NCBI RefSeq assembly: GCF_050948215.1 | Contig: NC_135149.1 | Location: 496,001-560,000 of the forward strand | Direction: 5' to 3' | Length of the DNA: 64,000 nucleotides | Source of the DNA: Halictus rubicundus | Taxonomy: Eukaryota; Arthropoda; Insecta; Hymenoptera; Halictidae | Shown here: positions 32,366 through 43,358 of the stretch, piece by piece | How the letters are laid out: each line of letters opens with the position of its first letter | How positions within the stretch are numbered: the first letter of the stretch is position 1 | Notes under the pieces: generated by a model | Seen by the model: the letters and a program-made list of their open reading frames with translations, nothing else | Databases searched by the model: none | What the model was told of the DNA's origin: nothing | Translations under genes and position numbers: made by a program

Positions 32366-32945
32366 GAAAGTTTAAACTTTTAGATTTTTCAATATACCTT
32401 CATAAAATTGTGACGAGCGAATTGAGGGGCTTTTCCTGGTGAAAATGTGTCCAAACTCGAGTGTAATCGAACAATTTTTATTGATACTTAATGTTGATAG
32501 AGAATCGAGTATTATTGGCAATTTAAGCTTTTATATTTTTAATGCGAATAATCTTTTTAATACGAATAAGTTGTAGAGCCCCTCAATTCACTCATCGCAA
32601 TTTTATGGAGGTATATTGAAAAATCTAAAAGTTTAAACTTCCACTCGTGCGCGATTCTCCATCTGCTTACATTGTATACCGTTTGTCAGTCGCTGGGTCT
32701 TTGAAGTTCAGCGCTCGTCGGACCTCGTCGCCCTTTATTCGAACTGGCAAAAGTTATTCGAAGATTTATCGAATAAAAAAAATTCTCTTCATTCGTCGGA
32801 AAAATTCTCGTTGAATAAAATTATATATTCGACAAAGATACTTTTTTTATTCGAACTTTCGAATAACGAATAAAGATAAAATATCTTTTATTCGAATCGT
32901 TATTTAAATAATTTGTTATCTAAATAGTGCCCAACTCTGTCTGGA
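32366..32945. repeat. Foldback element plus TTCGAATAA tail
   Basis: The left arm (about 32366-32432, AGTTTAAACTTTTAGATTTTT...GAATTGAGGGGC) is mirrored by the right arm (about 32576-32636, GCCCCTCAATTC...AAAAGTTTAAACTT). The tail 32655-32945 is homologous to 7275-7612 and ends TGCCCAACTCTG, right before piggyBac coding resumes. Confidence 0.75.
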
Positions 32946-34377
32946 GGTAGCGCAAAATCAGTTTTAGATTGCTGGGAGATATTTTTTCCTGATGACATGA
33001 AAGATCTAATTTTGAAGAACACAAATGACGAAATAGAAAGAAAACAAGTGGATTACGCCATAAATAATACTATTGGAAAGACTGATATGTGTGAAATAAG
33101 GGCTGTGTTTGGACTTGACTATTTAGCTGATTTTTGTAAGTCTAGTCACCAGAATCTTCATGATTTGTGGGCTACGGACGGTACCAGTGTTGAATTATTT
33201 AGGAGCACAATGTCGCTTGCTCGTTTCCGTTTTCTTCTTAGATGTTTACGATTTGACGACCGAAGTACTAGAACTAAACGAAGATTTTACGACAAATTGA
33301 CTCCAATCAGAGAATTTTTTGACAAATTCAACGAAGTATGTGGGTCGATATATTCTTTAGGAGAAAACTTAACGATAGATGAAAAGTTGGAAGCGTTTCG
33401 GGGACGATGCAGTTTCCGGCAGTACATTCCAAGCAAACCGGCAAAGTATGGCCTGAAAGTATTTGCTTTGGTTGATGCCGAGTCCTTTTATACTTCTAAA
33501 TTGGAAGTTTATGTCGGCGCACAACCTGAAGGCCCATACAAAGATTCAAACACACCTTCTGCAGTTGTATTCAGGATGATTGCACCTATATCTGGAACAA
33601 GTCGCAATATGACATTGGATAATTGGTTTACAAATTATCCATTGGCTAAATCCTTGTTACGAGATCATAACCTAACTATGGTGGGAACAATAAGGACACA
33701 TAAAAGAGAATTGCCACATGAGTTCATCAATACAAAGCAACGAAACCCATTCGCTGCCATTTTTGGTTTTCAACCCAATATCACCATAACTTCATTTGTG
33801 CCAAAGAAAAACAAAAACGTTGTCATGATTTCCACATTACATTATGACGATAATATAGATGAGAAAACATCTAAGCCGGAAATCATTCTGTTTTACAACC
33901 AAACTAAAGATGGTGTTGATGTAGTCGACGAAATGTGTGCATTATATAGTATAAATCGACCTAGTCGTCGCTGACCTTTGACTTTATTGTTTTCCTTATT
34001 GAATGTTGGAGCTATCAATGCATACATAATATATAAAAATAATAATAGCGCTTCAATAAAACGAAGGGATTTTCTGAAAGAAATAAGTAAACAACTTATT
34101 ACAGCTTATATGCACAAAAGAAACAGCAGTCCTCGACTTCCGATTTCGCTGCGTAATAATATCAAGCGCCTGGCTGACACTCTCGATCCAAGCACAAGTA
34201 TTACTGAATCACCACAGAAAAGAAGAAACGCAAAAGGTAGATGTCAAATTTATCCGCGAAAACGGGATAGGAAAACAAGTTATTGCTGCCAAAAATGCTC
34301 GAAATATGTGTGACTCGATCACAAAATCCAAGGTGCCCCGACTGTGCAATTACAGAAAATGAAAACTCGGAATCTGA
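32943..34377 (+). pseudogene. piggyBac-like transposase core and C-terminus
   Basis: piggyBac transposases cut and paste at TTAA. Coding is visible from 32943 (GGSAKSVLDCWEIFFPDDMK), before the first Met at 32997. All three catalytic Asp positions seem present: TIDEKLEAFRG (near 33378), NMTLDNWFTNYP (near 33618) and KDGVDVVDEMC (near 33908-33929). The frame is cut by an in-frame TGA at 33972 and continues in the same phase (LLFSLLNVGAINAYIIYKN) to 34313, where a TGA replaces a Cys codon of the C-terminal Cys-rich zinc-binding tail (CCQKCSKYV-stop). So two nonsense changes plus loss of the N-terminal junction make it inactive. A TTAA duplication was not located. Confidence 0.85.
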
Positions 34378-34787
34378 AAACTAAATGTTTATTATCGTAT
34401 TAGCTACTTATAATGTATATGTCCCTTTTGTAAACCAATACTAACAAATACTGATTTATATAGTTCGTTTGTTGTTAAAGTTAGGAGAAGTTTATTTTCG
34501 TTGAAAAATAAAGATGTTTCATTAGTTAAGTATTTTTGAATAATAAAAATTTAATTTTGTGGATCTGCGTTTTTACTTTGACAAATTACAAGCCTCTTAA
34601 GCAATACCTATTTCTATTTCTTAAGCAATTCCATTTCATCGTCCTTCACGACAAACTAAAAGTCGGTGAGTTTCGCACGTTGCTTTAATATAAATAACAG
34701 CTGAAATCGTTCTTTTGTTGCTACGATGCACACATTAAGAGAAAATCATTATAAATTTCTCTTTCCAAACTTTCATTACGTAATACA
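34378..34787. other. Junction region, no gene
   Basis: This holds the piggyBac 3' flank and a possible leader of copia C. No 5' LTR or primer-binding site for copia C is visible here. Confidence 0.45.
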
Positions 34788-35620
34788 ATGACCTCCCAAA
34801 CAAGTTCAACCACGCCGATAAATGTACTTGGAAATATACCATCTATAGATCCAAAATTAGACGGTATTTCAAATTATTCCACCTGGAAATTTATAATGAA
34901 AATTTCACTATTGGGTTAGACTTGTGGAATTGTGTTACAGTACCAAATGGCAGTAGCATAGATTCAAAAAAGGATCAGAGGGCATTGGCGGCCATTTGCT
35001 TGAACGTTCGCTCACATTGTTATGTTCACGTAAAGGATGCGACAACAGCCAAACTTGCGTGGGAAAAACTAGCTAAAGCCTACGAGGATAACGATTTATC
35101 ACGCATTTTAATTTTAATGAGAGCGTTGTTTAAATTAGATTATGCAAACTTTGAAAGCATGAATCAGTATGTATCAGATGCTTTAAATTTGTCTAAAAAA
35201 CTTGCAGGCATCGGTAATCCAGTAGAAGACAAATTACTGGCTGTTATTCTATTGGTCGGTTTACCAACGGAATATAAACCGATGGTGATGGCTCTTGATA
35301 GTTTGCAGGTACAGATCACAACGGAACTTGTAAAAACTAAGCTATTGCCAAAAGATGTGAAGGTTCAGCTTGAAAATAACCTAAGTGACGTAGCATTTGC
35401 AATAAAACAGCAACAAAAGTATCATGATAAGACAAGGTTTCAGTTTCAGAAAAAGGCTATAAAATGCCATGGTTGTGGAAAATTAGGACATATCAAGCCA
35501 AATTGCAGAAATTTGAAACCAGAGTCGTTAGGAGAAAATTCAAACTCTTCGAAAGGTCAAAGAAATCACAAAAGATTATACTGCAGGAGAGAAACAAACT
35601 GTAATAGTTGCAGACAATAA
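34788..35620 (+). pseudogene. Copia C Gag
   Basis: Starts at ATG 34788 (MTSQTSSTTPINVLGN...LDGISNYSTWKFIMK), where the DG-x-NYxxWK pattern marks copia-type Gag. A stop at about 34918 and a frame change follow, and coding resumes at 34922 (WNCVTVPNG). The middle holds a typical Gag helix series (AWEKLAKAYED, LILMRALFKLDY, LLVGLPTEYKPM). The nucleocapsid zinc knuckle CHGCGKLGHIKPNC is intact at about 35463-35504. After it a deletion removes the protease active site. Confidence 0.8.
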
Positions 35621-36338
35621 AATTCTCCATACCACAGGAAGCGGACGTAGTCGTAAAAATCAAAGGTCAGTCCGAAAACAAGATTATTACTAATGTTTTA
35701 CATGTGCCTGATCTAAATGCTAGCTTGCTGTCAGTAAATAAATTAGCTAGCAAGGATTTTGTATTGGTATTCGACGCGTTTGGTTGTAAATTGTACAAAA
35801 ACTCCGATTTCCAAGCAAAAAGAGAAGTGTTGGTGACAGAAACTATCGAAAACGGATTATACAAATTACATATAGAACCGTTAGTAAGTACTGTATATAA
35901 TGTCGTAAGCAACCAACAAACTCAAGAGCTTTGGCATAAAAGGGTTGGCCACCTAAATGATCGCAGTATGACTTTGTTGAGGAAAGGTTTGGCGTCCGGA
36001 ATCCAGTATAATGAGTCTAATAAAAAAAACTCTGTATAACCTGCATCAAGGGAAAGCAGACCAAATTACCATTTGAAAGTAAAGGTCGGAACAGAGCAGA
36101 TGACTTTTTGGGAATTCTGCATGCCGACGTCTGTGGTCCATTTCCACAGCTAAGCTGGTCTGGTGCACGATATGGATTTATCTTACTTGACGATTTTTCA
36201 TGTGTGACCTTTTGTTACTTCCCAAAGCATAAGAGCGAAGTAACAACGGCCTTTAAGGAATTCAATGCTTGGGCAACGAATGGAAAAGGCAAAACCATAA
36301 AAATATTTCGAACAGATGGAAGAATTGTTAAAGAATAA
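35590..36338 (+). pseudogene. Copia C protease remnant and integrase N-half
   Basis: The protease lacks its catalytic Asp-Ser-Gly; only the C-terminal half survives (NVLHVPDLNASLLSVNKLASK from about 35694). The GAG-pre-integrase region follows (ELWHKRVGHLNDRSM). After a frame change near 36035, the integrase core opens with HADVCGPFPQLSWSGARYG (first catalytic Asp) and reaches IKIFRTDG (second Asp), followed by a stop at 36336. Confidence 0.8.
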
Positions 36339-37242
36339 TCGCTTCCGTCACCAAACAACCATTCCGCACACTCCTCAGCAGAATGGAGTAGCTGAACGAG
36401 CTAACCGAATGATAATAGAAAAAGCAACCTGCATGCTGCAAGATGCAAATTTGAATAAAAAATACTGGGAAGAAGCAGTACGCACAGCTGTGTATTTAAA
36501 AAACCGTTCGCCTTCAAGAGCAATTAAAGGCAAGACGCCATATGAAATATGGACCAACGAAAAATTTGATCTAAGGCATTTACGCGTTTTTAGGTGCAAA
36601 GCGTACAAGCATATTGAAAAACAACAACGAACAAAATTTGATAAAAAGGCGAAAGAATGTGTCTTTGTGGGTTATTGCTTAGACTCAAAGGGATATAGGT
36701 TGATAGATTTACAAAACCCAAAGCGGGTACTAAAAGCAAGAAATGTCGTATTTATAGAAAACGAATTCCCAACACAAAAAGAAGAAAAGGAAGATAGCAG
36801 CAGCACTGTTAATTTTCGACAAGAAAATCTATTCTACAACATAATTCCTGATAGAACAGAGCAAGAAAACAACTTCCAGTCGGAGGTTAACGATTCATTT
36901 TCAATCTCCAACGAAGACACTAATTTCGAGTGCGTAAATGATACCGATAATACAGCAGAATTTGAGACAGATAATCTTTCAACGCCTCTACCAGAGAGGA
37001 GATATCCAGAAAAGGAACGAAAGTCAAGAGAATTTCCGGGTATGGCCAGACATCAGGCGTTCTTCACAACAAATTCTGATCCAAAGTCCGTAGAAGAAGC
37101 GTTGTCTAGTCGTGGGTGTGAAAGATGGAAAAACGCTATGAAAAAAAATTCGAAGCCCTCAAGAAAAACGAGGTATGGGATTTAGTTACTCTTCCAGAAG
37201 GAAACAAAGCCATAAAGTCCATGTGGGTCGTCAAGTAAAAAA
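36316..37242 (+). pseudogene. Copia C integrase C-half and linker
   Basis: HTPQQNGVAERANRMIIEKA carries the catalytic Glu of the integrase. AVYLKNRSPSRAIKGKTPYE and LRHLRVFRCKAYKHI are standard copia integrase C-terminal motifs. An acidic linker (about 36780-37050) leads to the RT start: KSVEEALSSRGCERWKNAM, a frame change near 37140, then EVWDLVTLPEGNKAIKSMWVVK and a stop at 37237. Confidence 0.8.
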
Positions 37243-38590
37243 CAAACGAAGATGGTAAGGTAATAAACTACAAAGCTCGCCTAGTGGCAAAGGGCTGTTC
37301 ACAGTCCTTTGGCACGGATTTTAATGAAACTTTTTCACCTGTTAGTAGATATTCCACTATTAGGACCTTATTTTCGCTTGCATTACAATTAGACATGAGT
37401 ATAGATCACTGGGACGTATCAACAGCCTTCCTCAATGGAAAATTAGATGAAGAGGTATATATGGAGCAACCCAAAGGTTTCATCATCGACAAAAACAAAG
37501 TCTGTCGGCTAAAACGCGCGATATATGGATTAAAACAATCTGCGCGAGTATGGTATAAAAGAATTCACAATATTTTAATAAAATTAGAATTGAAGGCAAA
37601 CATGAGTACCTCGCGTGTAGTACTATAAAACGGTAAATAACTCAAAGTTAATAATTTGTTTATATGTCGACGATATATTAGTATTTAGCAATAACGTACA
37701 AGAAAAAATCAAATTAAAAAATCAATTAGCTTCGGGATTTTCGATCAAATACCTAGGTGAGGTAAAATCAATATTAGGAATCAGGGTAACAAGAAAAGAA
37801 AATTGTATTTATTTAGATCAAAGTAGTTATATAAAAGACATCTTACAGAAATTTAATATGGAAAATTGTGAACCAGCCAAAACTCCGTATGCGGTGAGAG
37901 TAAAATTAGAAAAGGCAACTGTAATAGATGATCGTCCATACCAGGAGATGATGGGTCATCTAAATTATCTGGCCTTATATACACGACCAGATATTGCCCA
38001 TACTATAAGTTATCTTAGCAAATTTAATAATAGTCACAGTGAAGAGCACTATGGTATGCGGCGAAGCGTGTATTACGATACCTAAAAGGAACTATGGATC
38101 TTTGTCTAGCATACAGAAAATCCGGTATTGATGTTACGGATTTGGTCGATGCAGATTACGCAAATGATAACGGAGATCGAAAATCTTACAGCGGATTTAC
38201 CTTCGTACAGGGTGGAGGAGCTGTAATATGGCAAAGTGAAAAACAAGCGTCAAAGAGCAATTTCAACGAGTGAAGCCGAATACATTGCACTCTCCGAAGC
38301 TTGTAAGGAAGCGAAATTTTTTAATAACTTTGTATATGAAATTACAAATAGAAAAATTCTAATAAACGTGTTTAATGATAGTCAGTCAGCGTTAGCGTGG
38401 GCAAACGAACAAAATGCCGTACAGTCGCACGAAACATATTGATATTAAAAACCATTTCGTACGAGAAGCAGTAAAATCAGAAATTGTAAAACTACGCTAT
38501 ATAAACACAAAAGATATGGTCGGCGACATTTTGACAAAGGCGTTGACGGTGGACAGGCACAATAAACTCGCAAAAGGGTTAGGATTACTG
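37243..38590 (+). pseudogene. Copia C reverse transcriptase and RNase H
   Basis: RT landmarks are ARLVAKGCSQSFGTDFNETFSP, VSTAFLNGKLDEEVYMEQP, RAIYGLKQSARVWYK, a frame change after 37600, and the catalytic box CLYVDDILVFS at about 37658-37690. RNase H follows in pieces: DADYANDNGDRKSYSG, then STSEAEYIALSEACKEAK, FNDSQSALAWA and TKHIDIKNHFVREAV. MVGDILTKAL is the usual copia terminus. At least three frameshifts interrupt the region, so no enzyme can be made. Confidence 0.85.
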
Positions 38591-39383
38591 AGGCGTCCGA
38601 AATGTCGTCAGTCCGCCTGTCGGACTTCGCGGGGTCGTAAATCCCGTTTCGCTTGCTCGCGGACGATATTCGGGCCTTGACGGAGTTACGGGCTAACTAC
38701 GTCTATTTGAAAGAAACTCGACGTTTTGGAACAACACTTCAATATATTTTAAAACTTAACATTCACAAGTCCGTTGGCGAGATATAATGCGTACAACGAG
38801 TTTCGATTCGAGGTATTTTAGCTTTCTGGTCGTTCGGTGTCGTGTCGTCTATAACGTTAGCTCGGACTCTTCTTCTATTGGTTAGTGGGTGGTGCATTTG
38901 GTCGTCGGAGTAGGGATGCGATTTGGTGGAATTGTGTTTAGATTATCTGAATGGATTAGGTGTGAAGGATATGGGAAAGATGGTCTGGAAAATGAAGTGT
39001 TTGTATATTGCCCTTTCAATGGGCTCGCTCACGGAGGTCTCGAAGTGGTGTCCGATGACACCCAAATCTTGGGACCGTCGCGTCGCCTCAAGAGTCAAGT
39101 GGCTATTGCAGCCGACCGTGTTTATGGTAAATCTCACGTTCGGTCTGTGTGGGACCGAACATGCCGCCCGCCTTGAACTATTTAGTTCAATAATATATAC
39201 AATGTGATTTTACGATATGTGCTGTGTTTTGTTAGGATAAGATACGAAGTAAGACTATAAGATATACGCTTTGTTATAACTAGATTAAACTAAAGTTATA
39301 CAAATATAACGAATAAGCAAGATATGAATATTTTTGTGTGGGGCCGAACAATTACATTTATAGACGTAGCGATTAAGTGGGAG
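38591..39383. other. Unassigned insert before the copia C 3' LTR
   Basis: Between the end of RNase H (LGLLR) and the polypurine tract at 39376-39383 (AGTGGGAG) lies about 790 bp unlike the rest. It has higher GC content to about 39180 (CGGACTTCGCGGGGTCG and similar). Overlapping plus-strand frames carry no domain. A nested LTR is possible but I could not find its ends. Confidence 0.4.
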
Positions 39384-39587
39384 TGTTGGAAACCAGGAAA
39401 CTGTGTTACCGATCGCAATTGTAATCGCGACATCTTCGTTAGGATTAAGCAACAATATGTGTAATAAGGCCTACGTGAGGAAACCGGGGAACACTCACTC
39501 TGTGTATAGCCGCCTGTGCGGAATGTCGTTTCTGTTTACATCGTCTGGTGCTCTAAAGTGTAACGTTCGAAATATACATATACAGGT
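39384..39587 (+). mobile_element. Copia C 3' LTR, truncated
   Basis: TGTTGGAAACCAGG follows directly on the purine-rich AGTGGGAG, as expected where U3 begins. The 3' end (normally TTCCAACA) is absent; similarity ends at a pogo-like terminus near 39588. Confidence 0.6.
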
Positions 39588-39790
39588 AACCCGCCTATAA
39601 CACGGTAGATAGGTTCCTAGAAAATGCCGTGTTGTATGAGACCAGAGCCAGTACAAAAAGAGGGGTTACGATCCGAAAACATTAAAAACAAATATTTTTT
39701 TAATTCTACATAAACAACTTAATTTTTATTAAAAATATAAATGTATGTACGATACAAAACAAAAAATATTATTTTAATTTAACGCAATTT
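39588..39790. repeat. Pogo/Tigger-like terminal sequence and AT tail
   Basis: TACAGGTAACCCGCCTATAA and GATAGGTTCCTAGAAAATGCCGTGTT resemble termini of Tigger-like elements, with an internal TAACACGG/CCGTGTTAT-type symmetry. The mate was not found. The remainder is AT-rich. Confidence 0.35.
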
Positions 39791-39794
39791 ATAT

Positions 39795-40320
39795 AGACTA
39801 AGAGAGGAGATTCAAATCACTGCGTTAAACCTACAATCACAACAAGCAGGCAATACTCAAGCTCAAAACAATAATCAGGCCCAATCGGGAAACTTTGCAA
39901 ATATGTACCGCACGGACGGGCGCATCACGCGGTCACCCGACAGAGCGCCAAGTATACAACATCGAGTCCGAGATCGCCGAATCTGTAGCGCGCGAATAAA
40001 AACCCGAAGTGGTTACGTGCCTGTTGTGCGAATCAGCAGCTTCGATCTAATTTCGCCTTCAAATCTCATGGTTGATAGTGGATCAGGCCCTAACCTCATA
40101 AAAATCCGTTTAATCAACCCCTCTACTAAAATTAATCAAAACGAAATTCTCCAATTGAGCGGCATTACGACACAACAGGTACTGACCAGAGGGGAATTAA
40201 AAATAATATCCTAGGGCGACTCGTAACCTTTCACGTCTTAGATAATAACTTCCCAATTACTCAAGAGGCCATCATCGGTTCCGACTTCCTTGTACCCCAA
40301 AAATTAGACTCGCAGGGGAA
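39795..40320 (+). pseudogene. Gypsy A Gag tail and protease
   Basis: From about 39795 one frame covers a Gln/Asn-rich Gag tail (SQQAGNTQAQNNNQAQSGN) and then the protease: NLMVDSGSGPNLIKI keeps the catalytic Asp-Ser-Gly. After a stop at 40212 the protease end EAIIGSDFLV appears in another frame (about 40265-40295) and joins directly to RT sequence (PQKLDSQGNKQWRMV). The link between protease and RT is thus shortened by deletion. Confidence 0.75.
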
Positions 40321-40815
40321 CAAACAATGGAGGATGGTATTGGATTTACGAATGTTAAACGAAAACACAATCGGAGATGCATACCCACTACCCAACCACT
40401 ACTCGACCAATTAGGCGGCGCGAAATACTTCTCAAGATTTGATTTAGCGTCAGGATTTCATCAAATTCATATACATCCGGATGACAAATATAAAACGGCT
40501 TTCACAACACCGCATGGGCACTACGAGTTCGAGCGAATGCCATTCGGTTTGAAAAGCGCCCCCACGACATTCCAGCGTTTAATGGATCGAGTATTGTCAG
40601 GACTACAAGCCAACGAGGTTTTTGCATATCTGGACGTTATAGTTATATATTCAAGCTCATTACGCGAACACGAAATTAAATTTCGAAAACTAATGGATAG
40701 ACTGCGCATGGTTAATTTAAAACTACACCCCGACAAATGGGAATTTTTAAGAAAGTGTGCTACATCGGACATATTGTTAGCGAAAACGATGTCCGGCAAA
40801 CCCCAAAACAACTAG
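40321..40815 (+). pseudogene. Gypsy A reverse transcriptase
   Basis: The frame shows LGGAKYFSRFDLASGFHQI (first catalytic Asp), HYEFERMPFGLKSAPTTFQR and RVLSGLQANEVFAYLDVIV. The YxDD box of gypsy RT is altered to YLDV, losing the second Asp, which should inactivate polymerisation. The first stretch (40321-40395) is read in the wrong phase; the true phase there gives LDLRMLNENTIGDAYPLPN. A further frame change near 40740 leads into the RT C-terminus. Confidence 0.85.
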
Positions 40816-41460
40816 AAGCCGTACAGGAATTCCCGGTTCCCAAAACGCAAAAGAACATTAAGCAATTTCTTGGATTAGCAGGGTATTATAGACGATTTAT
40901 CCCAAATTTTTCTAAAATCGCAAAATCATTAACACAATTATTAAAACAGGGTGAATCGTTTAAATGGACCGAAAGAGAACAAGATGCATTCCAAACTCCA
41001 CGCGATAAACTGTGCGAAGAACCGGTACTACAATACACCGATTTTAATAAACCTTTTGTTTTGACCACCGATGCATCGGAATTTGCAGTAGGAGATGTGT
41101 TAAGTCAGGGTCCGATCGGCAAATACAAACCAATAGCTTATACATTCCGAGTTTTAAACGGTTCAGAATTAAATTAACCCACAATAGAGAAAGAATTACA
41201 CGCTATCATATACTGTGTAAACCATTTTCGACCGTACTTGTATGGAAAAAATTCACTTTAATAACAGACCACAAACCGCTCACCTGGCTGCATTCCGTTA
41301 AGGATCCTACCTCACGGTTACTGAGATGGAGATTGAAACTTGCTGAATACGAATACGATATTTCATATAAGGCAGGAAAGACAAATGTAAATGCCGACGC
41401 ACTGTCCCGAAATCCCATAGAAAGGCCCGCATACCCAATTCATACTGAGAGATTGAATTA
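40737..41460 (+). pseudogene. Gypsy A RT thumb and RNase H
   Basis: CYIGHIVSENDVRQTPKQLEA and NIKQFLGLAGYYRRFIPNFS are the connection domain of gypsy RT. RNase H follows with LTTDASEFAVG (catalytic Asp) and PIAYTFRVLNGSELN, a stop at 41175, then PTIEKELHAIIYCVNHFRPY, and, after another frame change, ITDHKPLTWLHSVKDPTSRL and GKTNVNADALSRNP, the standard RNase H end. The acidic residues are largely present but the frame is broken. Confidence 0.85.
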
Positions 41461-42333
41461 GACATACTTTCGGACCCCAAAGGCGAACAAATCCGAAAAT
41501 GGAATGACCATGCATGGATACTCAAAACTCCGCCACCACAAACTGCGGAAATGAGGGAGGAAATAGAACCCTTTATCACTCGCACAAATATGAGAACAAG
41601 AAGCCAAACTGCCCAAGATATTGACGGACCTGCACCATTCACAGAGAAAGAACTTCGCGAGCGCTCCGCTAAACGATACAAAGTTAAAGCAATGATCCAC
41701 CGAGAACACACCACATTCCTTCCGACGACAGAACCCGATGACGACAACGACGACGACACCCCTTTGACGGCACGTCTAACGTCACATAAACCAAGGCCAC
41801 AGACTTTTCAAATCCCAGAACAAAGAACGGCCAAACACCCAAAAACATTACAATCACAAAATACAATAATCATAGAAAACATATTCGATTCGGAAGAAGA
41901 AGAAGAGGGAAAAACGGACGACAGCAACGAAGACGAATTAGACCACGATAACTTCGACCGTATAATCCAAGACGAAGAATGCCTACACAGCAGAGAAACA
42001 AGATCCATAAGGAATACAGTATTAAACCAACGAGATAAACTATACATGAGAAAAGATAACTCTCTGTACTTCCTTACCGAAAACGGGGAGCCAGTGGACA
42101 AAGGAGCAAAAGAATTCGAAGGGAAGAGAGAACGACCCACAGAACTCTCACACCGAGGACGTCATTTTTACAAAGAAAGGAAACAAATGACACATAATAG
42201 TAATTTGCAAAAGAACCTTAGGAGAAAGGACAACACCAAAAATATTCGCGGAGACCTTCCAAAAATTGAACAGAAGACTCAAGGAACACAACATCGAAAC
42301 AATAGGAATCGCAAAATTCAACAAAATAGATGA
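41461..42333 (+). pseudogene. Gypsy A acidic linker between RNase H and integrase
   Basis: The 260-codon frame (ATG 41551 to 42333) is highly charged, with runs such as DDDNDDDT and SEEEEEGKTDDSNEDELD, and MRTRSQTAQ near the start. It follows the RNase H end and precedes the integrase zinc finger. Such long acidic linkers occur in some insect gypsy Pol proteins. No catalytic motif is visible. Its openness over 780 bp in an otherwise broken element is notable, and low-complexity composition may explain it. Confidence 0.6.
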
Positions 42334-42910
42334 TATTGACTGGCAAGAAACAATAAAATTACTACGTAATTCCACTACAGGAAAACACATAAAAATAATA
42401 GTCTGTCACGGAACGGTTATCGAACCAGAAAGTCACCAACGAAGAAATATTCTTGAAGAAGCCCATTGTTCAACCGTAGGTCGACATAAAGGAATTATTA
42501 AATGTTGGAATTTATTTCATAAATGTAGACCAAAATCAATATATTATTTCTTTAGAAGGTAGGATCGATTGAATCGGCTATTGACCCGTATATGCATACA
42601 TTGCACCTACAGTTAATATACATTGTATGTTGTCCCCGGCATGGGACCCTCGATCTTCAGTTGTTCATATTGGACTGTTGTTCCTCTGTTTCGATCTCTT
42701 GTGTTTCATTCGTAACGTTTCTTTCGCTGGATAAAGACGTGTCTCACAACGTGCTTCTAGAGTTACTATTCAAATATAAATTCTATTTCATATTTTATAT
42801 TAGAGTGTGTTTTCTTATATACCCATATTCCGATATTAAAACATACAATAGAATACGACAAAGATTTTACTGGGAGAATCTCGAAACCGACGTACAAAAG
42901 AACTTTAAAT
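42266..42910 (+). pseudogene. Gypsy A integrase zinc-binding start, split by a solo LTR
   Basis: KFNKIDDIDWQETIKLLRNS and KIIVCHGTVIEPESHQR lead into ILEEAHCSTVGRHKGIIK, the first His-containing part of the integrase H2C2 finger. Coding stops at a solo copia LTR (42503-42835) flanked by TTAAA, then resumes at 42841 as TYNRIRQRFYWENLETDVQK. The two Cys of the finger are not found downstream; after about 42910 the sequence is unrelated or unrecognisable, so the catalytic core is missing. Confidence 0.8.
42503..42835 (+). mobile_element. Solo copia LTR (333 bp)
   Basis: Starts TGTTGGAATTTATTTC and ends ATTCCGATA, with TTAAA target duplications at 42498-42502 and 42836-42840. It is closely similar along its length to the 5' LTR of copia A (50968-51291): shared TTGTCCCCGGCATGGGACCC and AAAGACGTGTCT. 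The final CA is decayed to TA. Confidence 0.9.
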
Positions 42911-43358
42911 ATGCATATCTCAGCCGGAACCTAATAGAACTTAGCACCGACTATACTGTGATAAACTATGATTTGTTGACCAAAAAATGCAAAAAAATTC
43001 ATTTGCGGCAGATTGCAACAAATCTACTAATGATCATAACTCATTATGATACAAGTATAATTAAAAGTCTATCGAGTTTGGTCTCCTTTTGACCAGAAAA
43101 ATCTCACCAATTTATTGATGAAAGTTTCGTACAAATAGAACTAAGAATGAAGAAACTACAATGTCTTGTTCATTGATCACTCTCGAAATAGTCGAAGCGA
43201 ATTCGAATGTTTACATTGATCACTGTCAGGACGGTGGAAGCGAATGTTGATCGCTGTTTGCGGTGTAGGTAATTTATTAGGTAATTAAAAAGTTATGATT
43301 ACATTCATCACTTCTGGAGCAGTGGAAGCATCACCGCATTCATCGAATTGATGGTTTA
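42911..43358. other. No supported gene; imperfect short repeats
   Basis: Includes one edge of the AGAAAAAT MITE family (43090-43130) and repeated ACATTGATCACTGTC / GTGGAAGCGAATG motifs at about 43155-43260. The frame that continues from the integrase to 43092 after 42910 has no recognisable domain. Confidence 0.4.

Noticed and set aside
41307..42140. Minus-strand frames opposite gypsy A
   Set aside because: They mirror the RNase H and acidic linker coding; Ser-rich products are the antisense of Glu/Asp-rich codons.
42592..43092. 166-codon plus-strand protein
   Set aside because: Its first part is a solo copia LTR and its second the gypsy integrase remnant; the frame is accidental read-through.
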